A DNA stretch of 64,000 nt from an uncultured Collinsella sp. (GTDB lineage Bacteria > Actinomycetota > Coriobacteriia > Coriobacteriales > Coriobacteriaceae), in assembly GCA_934654515.1 (NCBI GenBank), contig CAKUGA010000001.1, positions 1 through 64,000 on the forward strand, read 5' to 3'. Positions within the stretch are counted from its first letter, which is position 1. Each line of letters opens with the position of its first letter. Made by a program: the position numbers and the translations under genes. The notes beneath the pieces were generated by a model that was not told the DNA's origin, did no database searches, and was given only the letters and a program-made list of their open reading frames with translations. Below, piece by piece: positions 1 through 6,934 of this stretch.

Positions 1-10
1 TGGGGCCGTC

Positions 11-72
11 TGTTGATTGGGGACAGACTTAAATGAGTGTTTTCACGCATTTAAGTCTGTCCCCAATCAACA
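11..72. repeat. Perfect 25-bp inverted repeat (GGGGACAG-word palindrome)
   Basis: Arms 11-35 and 48-72 are exact reverse complements and contain the word GGGGACAG. The 12-nt loop carries a further GTG/CAC pairing around TTTT. It lies 60 bp upstream of the aminotransferase start. The same word recurs in palindromes at 20832, 21062, 23343 and (as GGGACAG) 33030, so this looks like a dispersed element rather than a private operator. Confidence 0.8.
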
Positions 73-131
73 TTGCTGCGGCACTTTGCTCAACTAAAGC
101 GTAAAATACCGCCTATGCGAAAGGGGAACAG

Positions 132-1322
132 ATGATCAACGAAACTATGTATGCTCGCGGTGCGGAAAGCTCCATCATCCGTGAGATCTTTAGCTATGGC
201 CTTGAGCGCAAGGCGCAGATCGGCGCGGAGAACGTGTTCGATTTCTCGCTGGGCAACCCGAGTGTTCCGGCGCCTGCAGCCGTTGCGGAGTCCATTAAGA
301 AGGCGCTTGAGCTGCCGAGCGAGCAGCTGCACGGATACACGCCTGCACCGGGCCTGCCGCAGTGTCGCGCGGCCGTGGCCGACTCGCTCAACCGTCGCTT
401 CGACACGAGCTATGAGGGCAAGGACGTCTTTATGACCGTGGGTGCGGCGGCTTCACTCACCTGTACGCTCAACGCCATCACCAATCCGGGCGATGAGGTT
501 ATCGTCATTGCTCCGTATTTTCCGGAGTACCGCGTCTGGATCGAGAAGGCCGGCTGCACGTGCGTCGAGGCGCTTGCCAACGAGGACACATTCCAGCTGA
601 GCGTGGGCAACGTTCTTAAGGCTATTACCGACAAGACGGCAGCGGTCATTATCGACTCGCCCAACAACCCGACCGGCGCCGTGTATACGCGCGATACCTT
701 GACGCGCCTGGCCAATGTCTTGCGAGAGGTCAACGCCAAGCGCGATCCCGAGAACCCGATCATGTTGATCTCGGATGAGCCGTATCGCGAGATCGTCTAT
801 GGCGCCGAGGTGCCTTGGGTGCCTTCGATCTACGAGCACACTATCGTGTGTTACTCGTATTCCAAGTCGCTTTCGCTTCCGGGTGAGCGTGTGGGCTGGA
901 TTTTGGTCCCTAATACGAATCCGCAGGCCGCCCGCTTGATGCCCGCCGTTGCCGGTGCTGCCCGTACGCTGGGCTTTGTGTGCGCACCGGCACTCTTCCA
1001 GCGTGTAATCATCGACTGCATTGATGAACCGAGCGATGTCGAGGCCTATGCGCGCAACCGCACCGCGCTTACCGATGCACTAGCGGAGTACGGCTACACC
1101 TATGTTGAGCCGGATGGCGCGTTCTACCTGTGGGTGAAAGCGCTGGAGCCCGATGCAAACGCCTTCTGCGAGCGCGCGAAGAAGTATGAGCTGCTCGCGG
1201 TGCCTTCGGATAGCTTTGGCATGCCGGGCTGGTTCCGCCTGGGCTACTGCGTGAGCTATGAGACAATCGTCAACTCGCTGCCTGCCTGGAAGCAGCTGGC
1301 CGACGAATATCGTCGAAAGTAA
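132..1322 (+). CDS. Pyridoxal-phosphate aminotransferase, class I/II
   Basis: The 396-residue protein has the fold-type I aminotransferase layout. A glycine-rich segment (FSLGNPSVP, residues ~36-44) is followed by the Asn-Pro segment DSPNNPTGA (~175-183), the conserved SDEPYREI and then SYSKSLSLPGERVG, which contains the Schiff-base lysine. Such enzymes transfer an amino group from an amino acid to a 2-oxo acid in the cytosol; the substrate cannot be read from sequence. The ATG is preceded by AAAGGGG. The gene is followed by a PHP phosphatase in the same direction after a 159-bp gap, so co-transcription is possible but not shown. Confidence 0.88.
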   Translation: MINETMYARGAESSIIREIFSYGLERKAQIGAENVFDFSLGNPSVPAPAAVAESIKKALELPSEQLHGYTPAPGLPQCRAAVADSLNRRFDTSYEGKDVFMTVGAAASLTCTLNAITNPGDEVIVIAPYFPEYRVWIEKAGCTCVEALANEDTFQLSVGNVLKAITDKTAAVIIDSPNNPTGAVYTRDTLTRLANVLREVNAKRDPENPIMLISDEPYREIVYGAEVPWVPSIYEHTIVCYSYSKSLSLPGERVGWILVPNTNPQAARLMPAVAGAARTLGFVCAPALFQRVIIDCIDEPSDVEAYARNRTALTDALAEYGYTYVEPDGAFYLWVKALEPDANAFCERAKKYELLAVPSDSFGMPGWFRLGYCVSYETIVNSLPAWKQLADEYRRK

Positions 1323-1481
1323 AGCGCTCTGCTTACAATGTTTTACGTGAAACGGGGTTTGGTTTTAAGCCAGACCCCGTTGTCTATGCCGTTGTGTGAT
1401 TGGGATGAAGCAGTTTTACGACTGCCGAAAGCTATGCGTACAATGAATATACGCGACGGCCATACTGGACAAGGAGACCCG

Positions 1482-2303
1482 ATGCCCTACCTTCTTTCTT
1501 GTGATATTCATACTCATACGATGTTCTCTGCGCATGCGTACTCAACCATCGAGGAGAACATCTATTGGGCGGCAGAGCGCGGCCTTCAGGTGCTCGGTTC
1601 CGCCGATCATTTAAGCTCGATGGTTACGCCTTGTCCCAATGACCTGCGCAGTTTCCAATTCTTTATTAACCAGGATATCTGGCCGCGCATTTGGAGCGGC
1701 GTGCTGGTGCTTCGCGGCGCCGAGGCCGATATCGTTTCGCTGGACGGCAGCTTGTTTGGCGAGGATATTCCCGTCGACCTTGATATCGCCGGCGATTCGT
1801 ACAGTCGTCAACACTCACTGTTCGAATTGGTGACGCGCAATTTGGATTATTTGGTGGCAAGCGTGCATAATCCGCAGTTTGCCGAGGGCGCGACGCTGGC
1901 TCAAACGACCCAGATGTATATCAATGCCTTAGAACATCCCAAGGTGTTCATGTTGGGGCATACGGGGCGCTCGGGCGTGCCGTTCGATATCGACGAGGTG
2001 CTGTTGGCGGCTAAGGCCAAGCACAAGATTATCGAGATCAACAACCATAGTCTTGAACACGGTGTCGACACTGAGCATTGGGCCGTATGCCGCAAGATCG
2101 CCGAGCGCTGCGCCGAGCTGGGCGTGGGCATTGGCGTGTCGACCGATGCCCACATTGGCATGGCCATTGGCAAGCTCGATCACGCGCGCAAGATGCTCGA
2201 CGAGATTCACTTCCCGCTGGATTTGATCGTGACGCGCGACCGCGAGACGCTGCTGCGCGAGATGGCGGCGGCAGGCGTGTGCGACCTGCGCAAGAGTATG
2301 TAG
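1482..2303 (+). CDS. PHP-domain phosphoesterase (YcdX / histidinol-phosphatase-like)
   Basis: The 273-residue protein begins with the metal-binding PHP motif DIHTHT and continues with SADH, EADIV, SVHN and the C-terminal TDAHIG. These are the metal ligands of the polymerase-and-histidinol-phosphatase family, which hydrolyses phosphoesters at a trinuclear metal site. An upstream in-frame start at 1338 exists, but the ATG at 1482 has AAGGAG eight bases upstream and starts exactly at the domain, so I use it. A possible -10 TACAAT lies at 1439. It is closest to YcdX-type phosphatases. No histidine-biosynthesis gene is near, so I do not assign histidinol phosphate as substrate. Confidence 0.82.
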   Translation: MPYLLSCDIHTHTMFSAHAYSTIEENIYWAAERGLQVLGSADHLSSMVTPCPNDLRSFQFFINQDIWPRIWSGVLVLRGAEADIVSLDGSLFGEDIPVDLDIAGDSYSRQHSLFELVTRNLDYLVASVHNPQFAEGATLAQTTQMYINALEHPKVFMLGHTGRSGVPFDIDEVLLAAKAKHKIIEINNHSLEHGVDTEHWAVCRKIAERCAELGVGIGVSTDAHIGMAIGKLDHARKMLDEIHFPLDLIVTRDRETLLREMAAAGVCDLRKSM

Positions 2304-2321
2304 CGAGGCTCAATGTGCAAC

Positions 2322-2360
2322 AAGAAGGGGGCGGTCCAGACGGGCCGCCCCCTTCTTGTG
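2322..2360. terminator. Bidirectional rho-independent terminator
   Basis: A 16-bp GC-rich stem (2322-2337 with 2342-2357) has A/T-rich flanks on both sides. It sits between the convergent PHP and RNA methyltransferase genes, so it can end both transcripts. Confidence 0.8.
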
Positions 2361-2368
2361 CCGGCGGC

Positions 2369-3817
2369 TTAGCGGCGCTCGAGGACCGCGACGGTCTCGG
2401 TGTGGTCGGTGTGAGGGAACATGTCGACCGGCGTGATCTTGAGCAGACGATAGCCTCTGTCGAGGAGCTGGTGCAGGTCGCGCTCTTGGGTTACGGGGTT
2501 GCAGCTGATATAGGTGATGCGGCGCGGCTTAAGTGCGCAGGCAGCTTCGAGGAACTCGGGGGTGGAGCCGGCGCGTGGCGGGTCGATGGAGAGAACGTCA
2601 ACGCGCTCGTTGTTATCGGCGGCGTCCAGGATGTAATCGGTGGCGTCGTCGGCCATAAACCAAGCGCTGCGGGTGAGGCCGTTGAGCTCGGCATTGCGGC
2701 GCGCATCGGCAATGCCTGCCGTGTTGCGCTCCACGCCGAGCAGCATAATGCCGATACCCTTGTTCTGGGCATCTTTAGCTGCGCACAGACCGATGGTGCC
2801 GCTGCCGCAGTAAGCGTCCATGAGTACGTCGCCCTGCTGCAAATTCATGCCGTCAATCGCGAGCTGATAGAGCAGCTCGGTCTGCTGCGGATTGGTCTGA
2901 TAGAACGCGGTAGGGGAGATATCGAATTCGCAACCGAGCAGCTGGTCGCGCATGCACTCGGCGCCATAGACGATACGAGTCTCCTCACCCAAGATGGCGT
3001 TACCGGGACGGCCATTGATATTTTGGGCGACGGTGACGATATGCGGATCGAGCGCCGCGACGGCCTCAAAGAACTCCTGCGCATGCGGTAAGTCACGCTG
3101 GGCGGTCACAAGGGTGACCATGATCTGGTCGGTGCGCCAGCCACAGCGAACGACGGCATAGCGAAGCAAACCAAGATGTTTGTCCTCATTAAAGGCGGGA
3201 ATATGCAGCCGCTCAGCTTCGCGTGCGATGCCGTTGAGAATCTGACGAGCGCCCGGCGCCTCGACAGGACATTCGGGTACGGCAACGATCTTGTGCGTGC
3301 CACGCTCAAAGAAACCGCAGCGGACAGCGCCCTCTTTGCCGGGAGAAAACGGAGTGGCAGCCTTATGACGAAAACCACGCGGCGCAGGATACTTGCCCGG
3401 GTCGCCCAGGGTAACACCCATACCGCGAATGGGATCAACGGCGATGCCCTCGCGCTCACAAAGCTCGGCAAAAAGCTCTTCCATGGCAGCCTGCTTGGCA
3501 GCGAGCTGCTTCTTATAAGGACGATTAAGCGCCGTACACCCACCACAATCCTTCATGATGGAACAAGGCGATTTGGGATCCACGGTTTTACGAGCAGGCT
3601 TGGCCGAGTCCCTATAAGAACGCCTAGAGCGAGCTTCGAAATCTTTGGTTCCAGCCTGACGAGCGCCAGAACGCTTACCCTTTGCCTTGCCCTTGTTAGA
3701 TTTACCCTTCGCATCCTTAGACGACTTAGATTTCTTAGAAGATTTCGTCTCCTTCGACCCCTCAGCCGCTTCCACCAAAGCACGACGAGCCCTACGCTCC
3801 GCACGAGATTCTGCCAT
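2369..3817 (-). CDS. rlmD: 23S rRNA (uracil-5-)-methyltransferase RlmD/TrmA family
   Basis: The 482-residue protein is a SAM-dependent RNA m5U methyltransferase. A ~75-residue Lys/Ser/Arg-rich N-terminal tail, probably RNA binding, precedes the iron-sulfur cysteines of the family (C-x5-C-x2-C in CSIMKDCGGC, then a fourth Cys in VPECPVE). The catalytic domain shows DAYCGSGTIGL (SAM binding), SIDPPRAG and YISCNP with the nucleophilic cysteine. Family members methylate U1939 or U747 of 23S rRNA, or U54 of tRNA. The symbol follows the cluster-containing RlmD/RumA group, but exact target specificity is uncertain. It is transcribed alone, convergent with the PHP gene. Confidence 0.82.
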   Translation of the reverse strand: MAESRAERRARRALVEAAEGSKETKSSKKSKSSKDAKGKSNKGKAKGKRSGARQAGTKDFEARSRRSYRDSAKPARKTVDPKSPCSIMKDCGGCTALNRPYKKQLAAKQAAMEELFAELCEREGIAVDPIRGMGVTLGDPGKYPAPRGFRHKAATPFSPGKEGAVRCGFFERGTHKIVAVPECPVEAPGARQILNGIAREAERLHIPAFNEDKHLGLLRYAVVRCGWRTDQIMVTLVTAQRDLPHAQEFFEAVAALDPHIVTVAQNINGRPGNAILGEETRIVYGAECMRDQLLGCEFDISPTAFYQTNPQQTELLYQLAIDGMNLQQGDVLMDAYCGSGTIGLCAAKDAQNKGIGIMLLGVERNTAGIADARRNAELNGLTRSAWFMADDATDYILDAADNNERVDVLSIDPPRAGSTPEFLEAACALKPRRITYISCNPVTQERDLHQLLDRGYRLLKITPVDMFPHTDHTETVAVLERR

Positions 3818-3926
3818 GAATTAACCCCACTAATTTACAAATTGAAATCTGAAAGCATTGTACCGTGCCAAGCTAGTGGACGATATGCAAGCGCCCATTT
3901 CATGTTAGTGATAAGCCCAACGACGT

Positions 3927-4063
3927 TTGCCCGCCGGGTGCCGGGGCAGGGGTTAAGTTTGTCGCGAGTTCCGCACGAACAGGAGAGCACTTAATGTGCT
4001 CTCCGTCGTGAGCAGGACTGTAGAGCAGCAAACTTAACCCCTGCCCCGGCACCCGGCGGGCAA
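3927..4063. repeat. Large double-hairpin element, family B copy 1
   Basis: A perfect 35-bp outer inverted repeat (3927-3961 and 4029-4063) encloses a 67-bp core. The core contains an inner hairpin GAGAGCAC-TTAAT-GTGCTCTC around 3983-4002. On the minus strand the core has CTGCTCTACAGTCCTG (4013-4028) and GTGCGGAACTCGCGA, both found again at 60409-60475. This element accounts for most of the 339-bp gap between rlmD and the ABC importer. Confidence 0.85.
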
Positions 4064-4071
4064 GCCCTCCC

Positions 4072-4100
4072 TTGTACTCCATCTCACTAAAGTGTATGAT
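4072..4100 (+). promoter_or_regulatory. Promoter of the amino-acid ABC importer
   Basis: TTGTAC (4072-4077) and TATGAT (4095-4100) are separated by 17 bp. The near-palindrome CACTAAAGTG (4085-4094) abuts the -10. The binding-protein start codon is 57 bp downstream. Confidence 0.6.
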
Positions 4101-4118
4101 TCTGAACGTTACATGACT

Positions 4119-4138
4119 CACTTTACCTAACTAAAGTG
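4119..4138. promoter_or_regulatory. Palindromic operator CACTTTA-N6-TAAAGTG
   Basis: A 20-bp site with perfect 7-bp arms lies just after the predicted transcription start and 18 bp before the start codon. Nearly the same sequence occurs at 34800-34817 in front of ilvE, which suggests one regulator for amino-acid genes. Confidence 0.5.
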
Positions 4139-4156
4139 CTATCGAGGGGAAATACC

Positions 4157-5017
4157 ATGAATACCGATATGTCTCGTCGTCAGTTTGTTGGTCTAGCCGG
4201 CTCGCTCGCCACGGTGCTTGGCCTTGGTCTTGTCGGCTGCGGCGGTGGTGCCGGCAAGGGCTCCGCTGCTGGTTCTGCCGCGGCCAAGGATGTGAAGGGC
4301 GCTGCGGAGTCCAAGAAGCTCGTGGTGGGCTTTGATAAGTCCTATCCTCCGTATGGCTTTGTAGGCGACGATGGCGAGTACACCGGTTTTGACCTCGACC
4401 TTGCCAAGGCCGTTGCCGACAAGCAGGGCTGGGACGTTGAGTATGAGGCTATCGACTGGGATGCCAAGGACACGCTGCTCAACTCGGGTGCCATCAACTG
4501 CATCTGGAACGGCTTTACCATGGAGGGCCGCGAGGACGACTACACGTTCTCCGAACCTTACATGCTCAACGAGCAGGTGCTCGTGGTCAAGAAGGACGCG
4601 GGTATCAAGAGCTGGGACGATCTTGCCGGCAAGACCGTGATTACCCAGACTGATTCCGCCGCGCAGGACGTGCTCGAGGGCGACCAGAAGGATCTGGCCG
4701 CGACGTTTGCCACGCTCGATACCATCGGCGAGTACAACACGGCCTTTATGCAGCTCGAGAGCGGCGCGGTCGATGCCGTCGCCTGCGACCTTTCGATTGC
4801 CCAGTATCAGCTTGCCGCCAAGCCCGATGCCTATACGCAGCTTGATGAGCCGCTGTCCAGCGAGCACTACGCCGTTGGCTTTAAGAAGGACGACACCAAG
4901 TCGGCCGATGCTGTAACCGAGTCGCTCAAGGCACTCTACGAGGACGGTACGGTCAAGGACCTGTGCGATAAATACGCAGATTACGGTCTTTCCTTCGACA
5001 ACTGGGTTCTCAAATAG
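4157..5017 (+). CDS. Amino-acid ABC transporter substrate-binding lipoprotein
   Basis: The 286-residue protein starts with SRRQFVGLAG, a twin-arginine-like signal, followed by the lipobox LVGC. It is therefore predicted to be exported, lipidated and tethered outside the membrane. The mature part is an SBP_bac_3 (family 3) binding protein: VVGFDKSYPPYGFVGDDGEYTGFDLDLA near the N-terminus and the VNGFTMEGRE-like segment NCIWNGFTMEGRED in the first lobe. It captures a polar amino acid for the permease and ATPase encoded next. The ATG has GAGGGG upstream; an in-frame start 21 bp earlier lacks a site. Confidence 0.88.
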   Translation: MNTDMSRRQFVGLAGSLATVLGLGLVGCGGGAGKGSAAGSAAAKDVKGAAESKKLVVGFDKSYPPYGFVGDDGEYTGFDLDLAKAVADKQGWDVEYEAIDWDAKDTLLNSGAINCIWNGFTMEGREDDYTFSEPYMLNEQVLVVKKDAGIKSWDDLAGKTVITQTDSAAQDVLEGDQKDLAATFATLDTIGEYNTAFMQLESGAVDAVACDLSIAQYQLAAKPDAYTQLDEPLSSEHYAVGFKKDDTKSADAVTESLKALYEDGTVKDLCDKYADYGLSFDNWVLK

Positions 5018-5121
5018 CGGCTTTCCCAGGCACCCGATTTTGCCGTTCAAACCGTCGCTTGCGTACATTTAGTACGCGGCGCTCCTCTTTCACGGCAAAC
5101 CCGGGCACCTGGAAAACCCGC
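5017..5121. repeat. Imperfect double-hairpin element between binding-protein and permease genes
   Basis: Two 29-nt arms (5017-5045, 5093-5121) are complementary at 23 positions, and most differences are G:U-compatible. Inside is a small hairpin GCGTAC-ATTTA-GTACGC (5061-5077). Its position inside the operon suggests an attenuating or RNA-stabilising hairpin that lowers downstream expression relative to the binding protein. Confidence 0.65.
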
Positions 5122-5167
5122 TTTAGCATTGGGTTTGCTGTTTCGTTACTGCGAAAGAGAGGGTAGG

Positions 5168-5821
5168 TTGTCTATCCAAGTCATGATGCAGATGCTTGGC
5201 CAGGGATTCTTGGTCAGCTTGCAGCTGTTTGTGCTGACGCTGCTCGGGTCGATTCCGCTGGGAATCCCCGTGGCGTTTATGCGCATGAGTAAGATCGCGC
5301 CGCTTCGTTGGATCGCGCGCATCTATATCTCGGTTATGCGCGGCACGCCGCTGATGCTGCAGATGTTTGCTATCTACTTTGCCCCGTACTACGTCTTCGG
5401 CATTTCGCTCACGCCCGATTCCAAGTGGACGGCGTGCGTCGTGGCGTTCATCATCAACTATGCCGGTTATTTTGCCGAGATCTATCGCTCGGGCCTGCAG
5501 TCCATTCCGCGCGGTCAATACGAGGCCGCTGAGGTGCTGGGCTATTCGCGTATGCAGACGTTTCTGTATATCGTGATGCCGCAGGTCGCCAAGCGCATTT
5601 TGCCGGCGATGGGCAACGAGATCATCACACTGGTCAAGGACACGTCGCTGGCGTTCGCCATCGGCGTGGGCGAGATGTTCTCGACGGCCAAGGCGCTGGT
5701 CGCCTCGCAGGTGAGCATGGTGCCGTTTGCGATCGCGGCGCTCATCTACTGGGTCTTTAACTTCGTAGTCGAGATGCTGCTGGGCGCTGCCGAGAAACGA
5801 CTCGACTATTACCACGACTAG
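5168..5821 (+). CDS. Polar amino-acid ABC transporter permease (HisM/GlnP family)
   Basis: This integral membrane protein of ~217 residues has the His/Glu/Gln/Arg permease layout: about five membrane segments and the EAA loop near EAAEVLGYSRMQTFLYIVMPQVAKRILPAMGNE, which contacts the ATPase. The family signature RGTPLMLQMF is present. I place the start at TTG 5168 because GAGAGGG lies just upstream; an in-frame TTG at 5129 has no ribosome-binding site. It forms the channel for the binding protein upstream and is probably a homodimer, as only one permease gene is present. Confidence 0.87.
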   Translation: MSIQVMMQMLGQGFLVSLQLFVLTLLGSIPLGIPVAFMRMSKIAPLRWIARIYISVMRGTPLMLQMFAIYFAPYYVFGISLTPDSKWTACVVAFIINYAGYFAEIYRSGLQSIPRGQYEAAEVLGYSRMQTFLYIVMPQVAKRILPAMGNEIITLVKDTSLAFAIGVGEMFSTAKALVASQVSMVPFAIAALIYWVFNFVVEMLLGAAEKRLDYYHD

Positions 5822-5859
5822 CCTGTCCCGTTGTGCTTTTCAAACACATGGAGGTTCCT

Positions 5860-6624
5860 GTGTCCGGAACGGTAATGATGATAACGAACGCGCGTAAGGC
5901 GTTTGGCGGCAATGAGGTGCTCAAGGATATCTCGCTCGAGGTGAAGCGTGGCGAGGTCGTGGCGATTATCGGGCCTTCGGGTGGCGGTAAGTCTACGCTG
6001 CTGCGCTGTGCCACGCTGCTCGAGACGCTCGACGGCGGCTCGCTCTCGTTTGGCGATCTTGCGGTCGCGACGGACGCGGGCTCAGGCTCGGTCTATGCGA
6101 AGGGCGATGTGCCCAAGCAGGCGCGCTCGCGGTTTGGCCTGGTGTTCCAGAACTACAATCTGTTCCCGCACTATACCGTGATGAAAAACATCACCGACGC
6201 GCCGATCCGCGTGCTCAAGCGCCCGCGCGAGCAAGCGGAGGCCCGTGCACACGAGCTGATTGCGCAGATGGGGCTTACGGGCAACGAGAACAAAGTGCCC
6301 TGCGAGCTTTCGGGCGGTCAGCAGCAGCGCGTGAGTATCGCCCGCGCCCTTGCGCTCGATCCGGAAATCTTGTTCTTTGACGAACCGACCTCGGCACTCG
6401 ATCCCGAGCTGACGGCCGAGGTACTGCGTGTCATCAAGGACCTCGCGGCGCAGAATATGACGATGGTGATCGTGACGCACGCGATGCAGTTCGCCCGCGA
6501 CGTTGCCGACCGCGTGGTCTTTATGGATGGCGGCCGCATTGTCGAGGAGGGCCCTGCCGAGCAGGTGATCGACCATCCGCGCGAGCAGCGTACGCGCGAG
6601 TTCTTGAGCCGTATCGAGGGATAG
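5860..6624 (+). CDS. Amino-acid ABC transporter ATP-binding protein (GlnQ type)
   Basis: The ~254-residue nucleotide-binding subunit has Walker A GPSGGGKST, Q-loop FQNYNLFPHYTV, signature LSGGQQQR, Walker B ILFFDEPTSALDPEL and switch His in VTHAMQFA, all intact. A ~15-residue insertion after the A-loop region (DAGSGSVYAKGDVPKQ) is seen in some GlnQ proteins. GTG 5860 is preferred because GGAGG ends six bases before it; the ATG at 5848 overlaps that site. It energises uptake with the two preceding gene products. Confidence 0.88.
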   Translation: MSGTVMMITNARKAFGGNEVLKDISLEVKRGEVVAIIGPSGGGKSTLLRCATLLETLDGGSLSFGDLAVATDAGSGSVYAKGDVPKQARSRFGLVFQNYNLFPHYTVMKNITDAPIRVLKRPREQAEARAHELIAQMGLTGNENKVPCELSGGQQQRVSIARALALDPEILFFDEPTSALDPELTAEVLRVIKDLAAQNMTMVIVTHAMQFARDVADRVVFMDGGRIVEEGPAEQVIDHPREQRTREFLSRIEG

Positions 6625-6658
6625 GCTCAGGTATTTACTCAACTATTAATTGAGGCGA

Positions 6659-6694
6659 AGCCGCCACAGGTCTTACGGTCTGTGGCGGCTTTTT
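6659..6694 (+). terminator. Rho-independent terminator of the amino-acid ABC operon
   Basis: An 11-bp stem (6659-6669 with 6680-6690) is followed by a run of T. Confidence 0.85.
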
Positions 6695-6699
6695 GTTTA

Positions 6700-6934
6700 C
6701 ATCGACGGGGTTCAATAATTGCCTCACAAGCTTGTCTCTTCCTCTCGCCGCCTGTATTCATACGTGTGCCGAAAGGTATGCATGGACAGCCGCCCGTGAG
6801 GGTAGGGTGGTGGCATAGGACATTTGGAGGGTGAGTCGGCTCGGCTGCCGACCATGCTGCTCCCGGGACGGCACCGACCGCGAACTCTCCCCGTTGGCGT
6901 CGCGCATTGCGCGCGGCCCTGCAAGGAGGTCATC
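6700..6934 (+). other. Non-coding leader upstream of the EF-G-like gene
   Basis: About 235 bases without a supported gene. The segment contains small GC-rich hairpins, for example GTCGGC/GCCGAC near 6834-6852, and ends in a strong AAGGAGG. I recognise no known RNA family; it may simply be a long structured 5' leader. Confidence 0.3.

Noticed and set aside
2078-3091. 337-codon plus-strand frame overlapping the PHP gene and opposite the RNA methyltransferase
   Set aside because: It runs through a bidirectional terminator and has no domain.
5123-5815. Minus-strand frame opposite the permease gene
   Set aside because: The plus strand carries a complete HisM-type permease in operon context.
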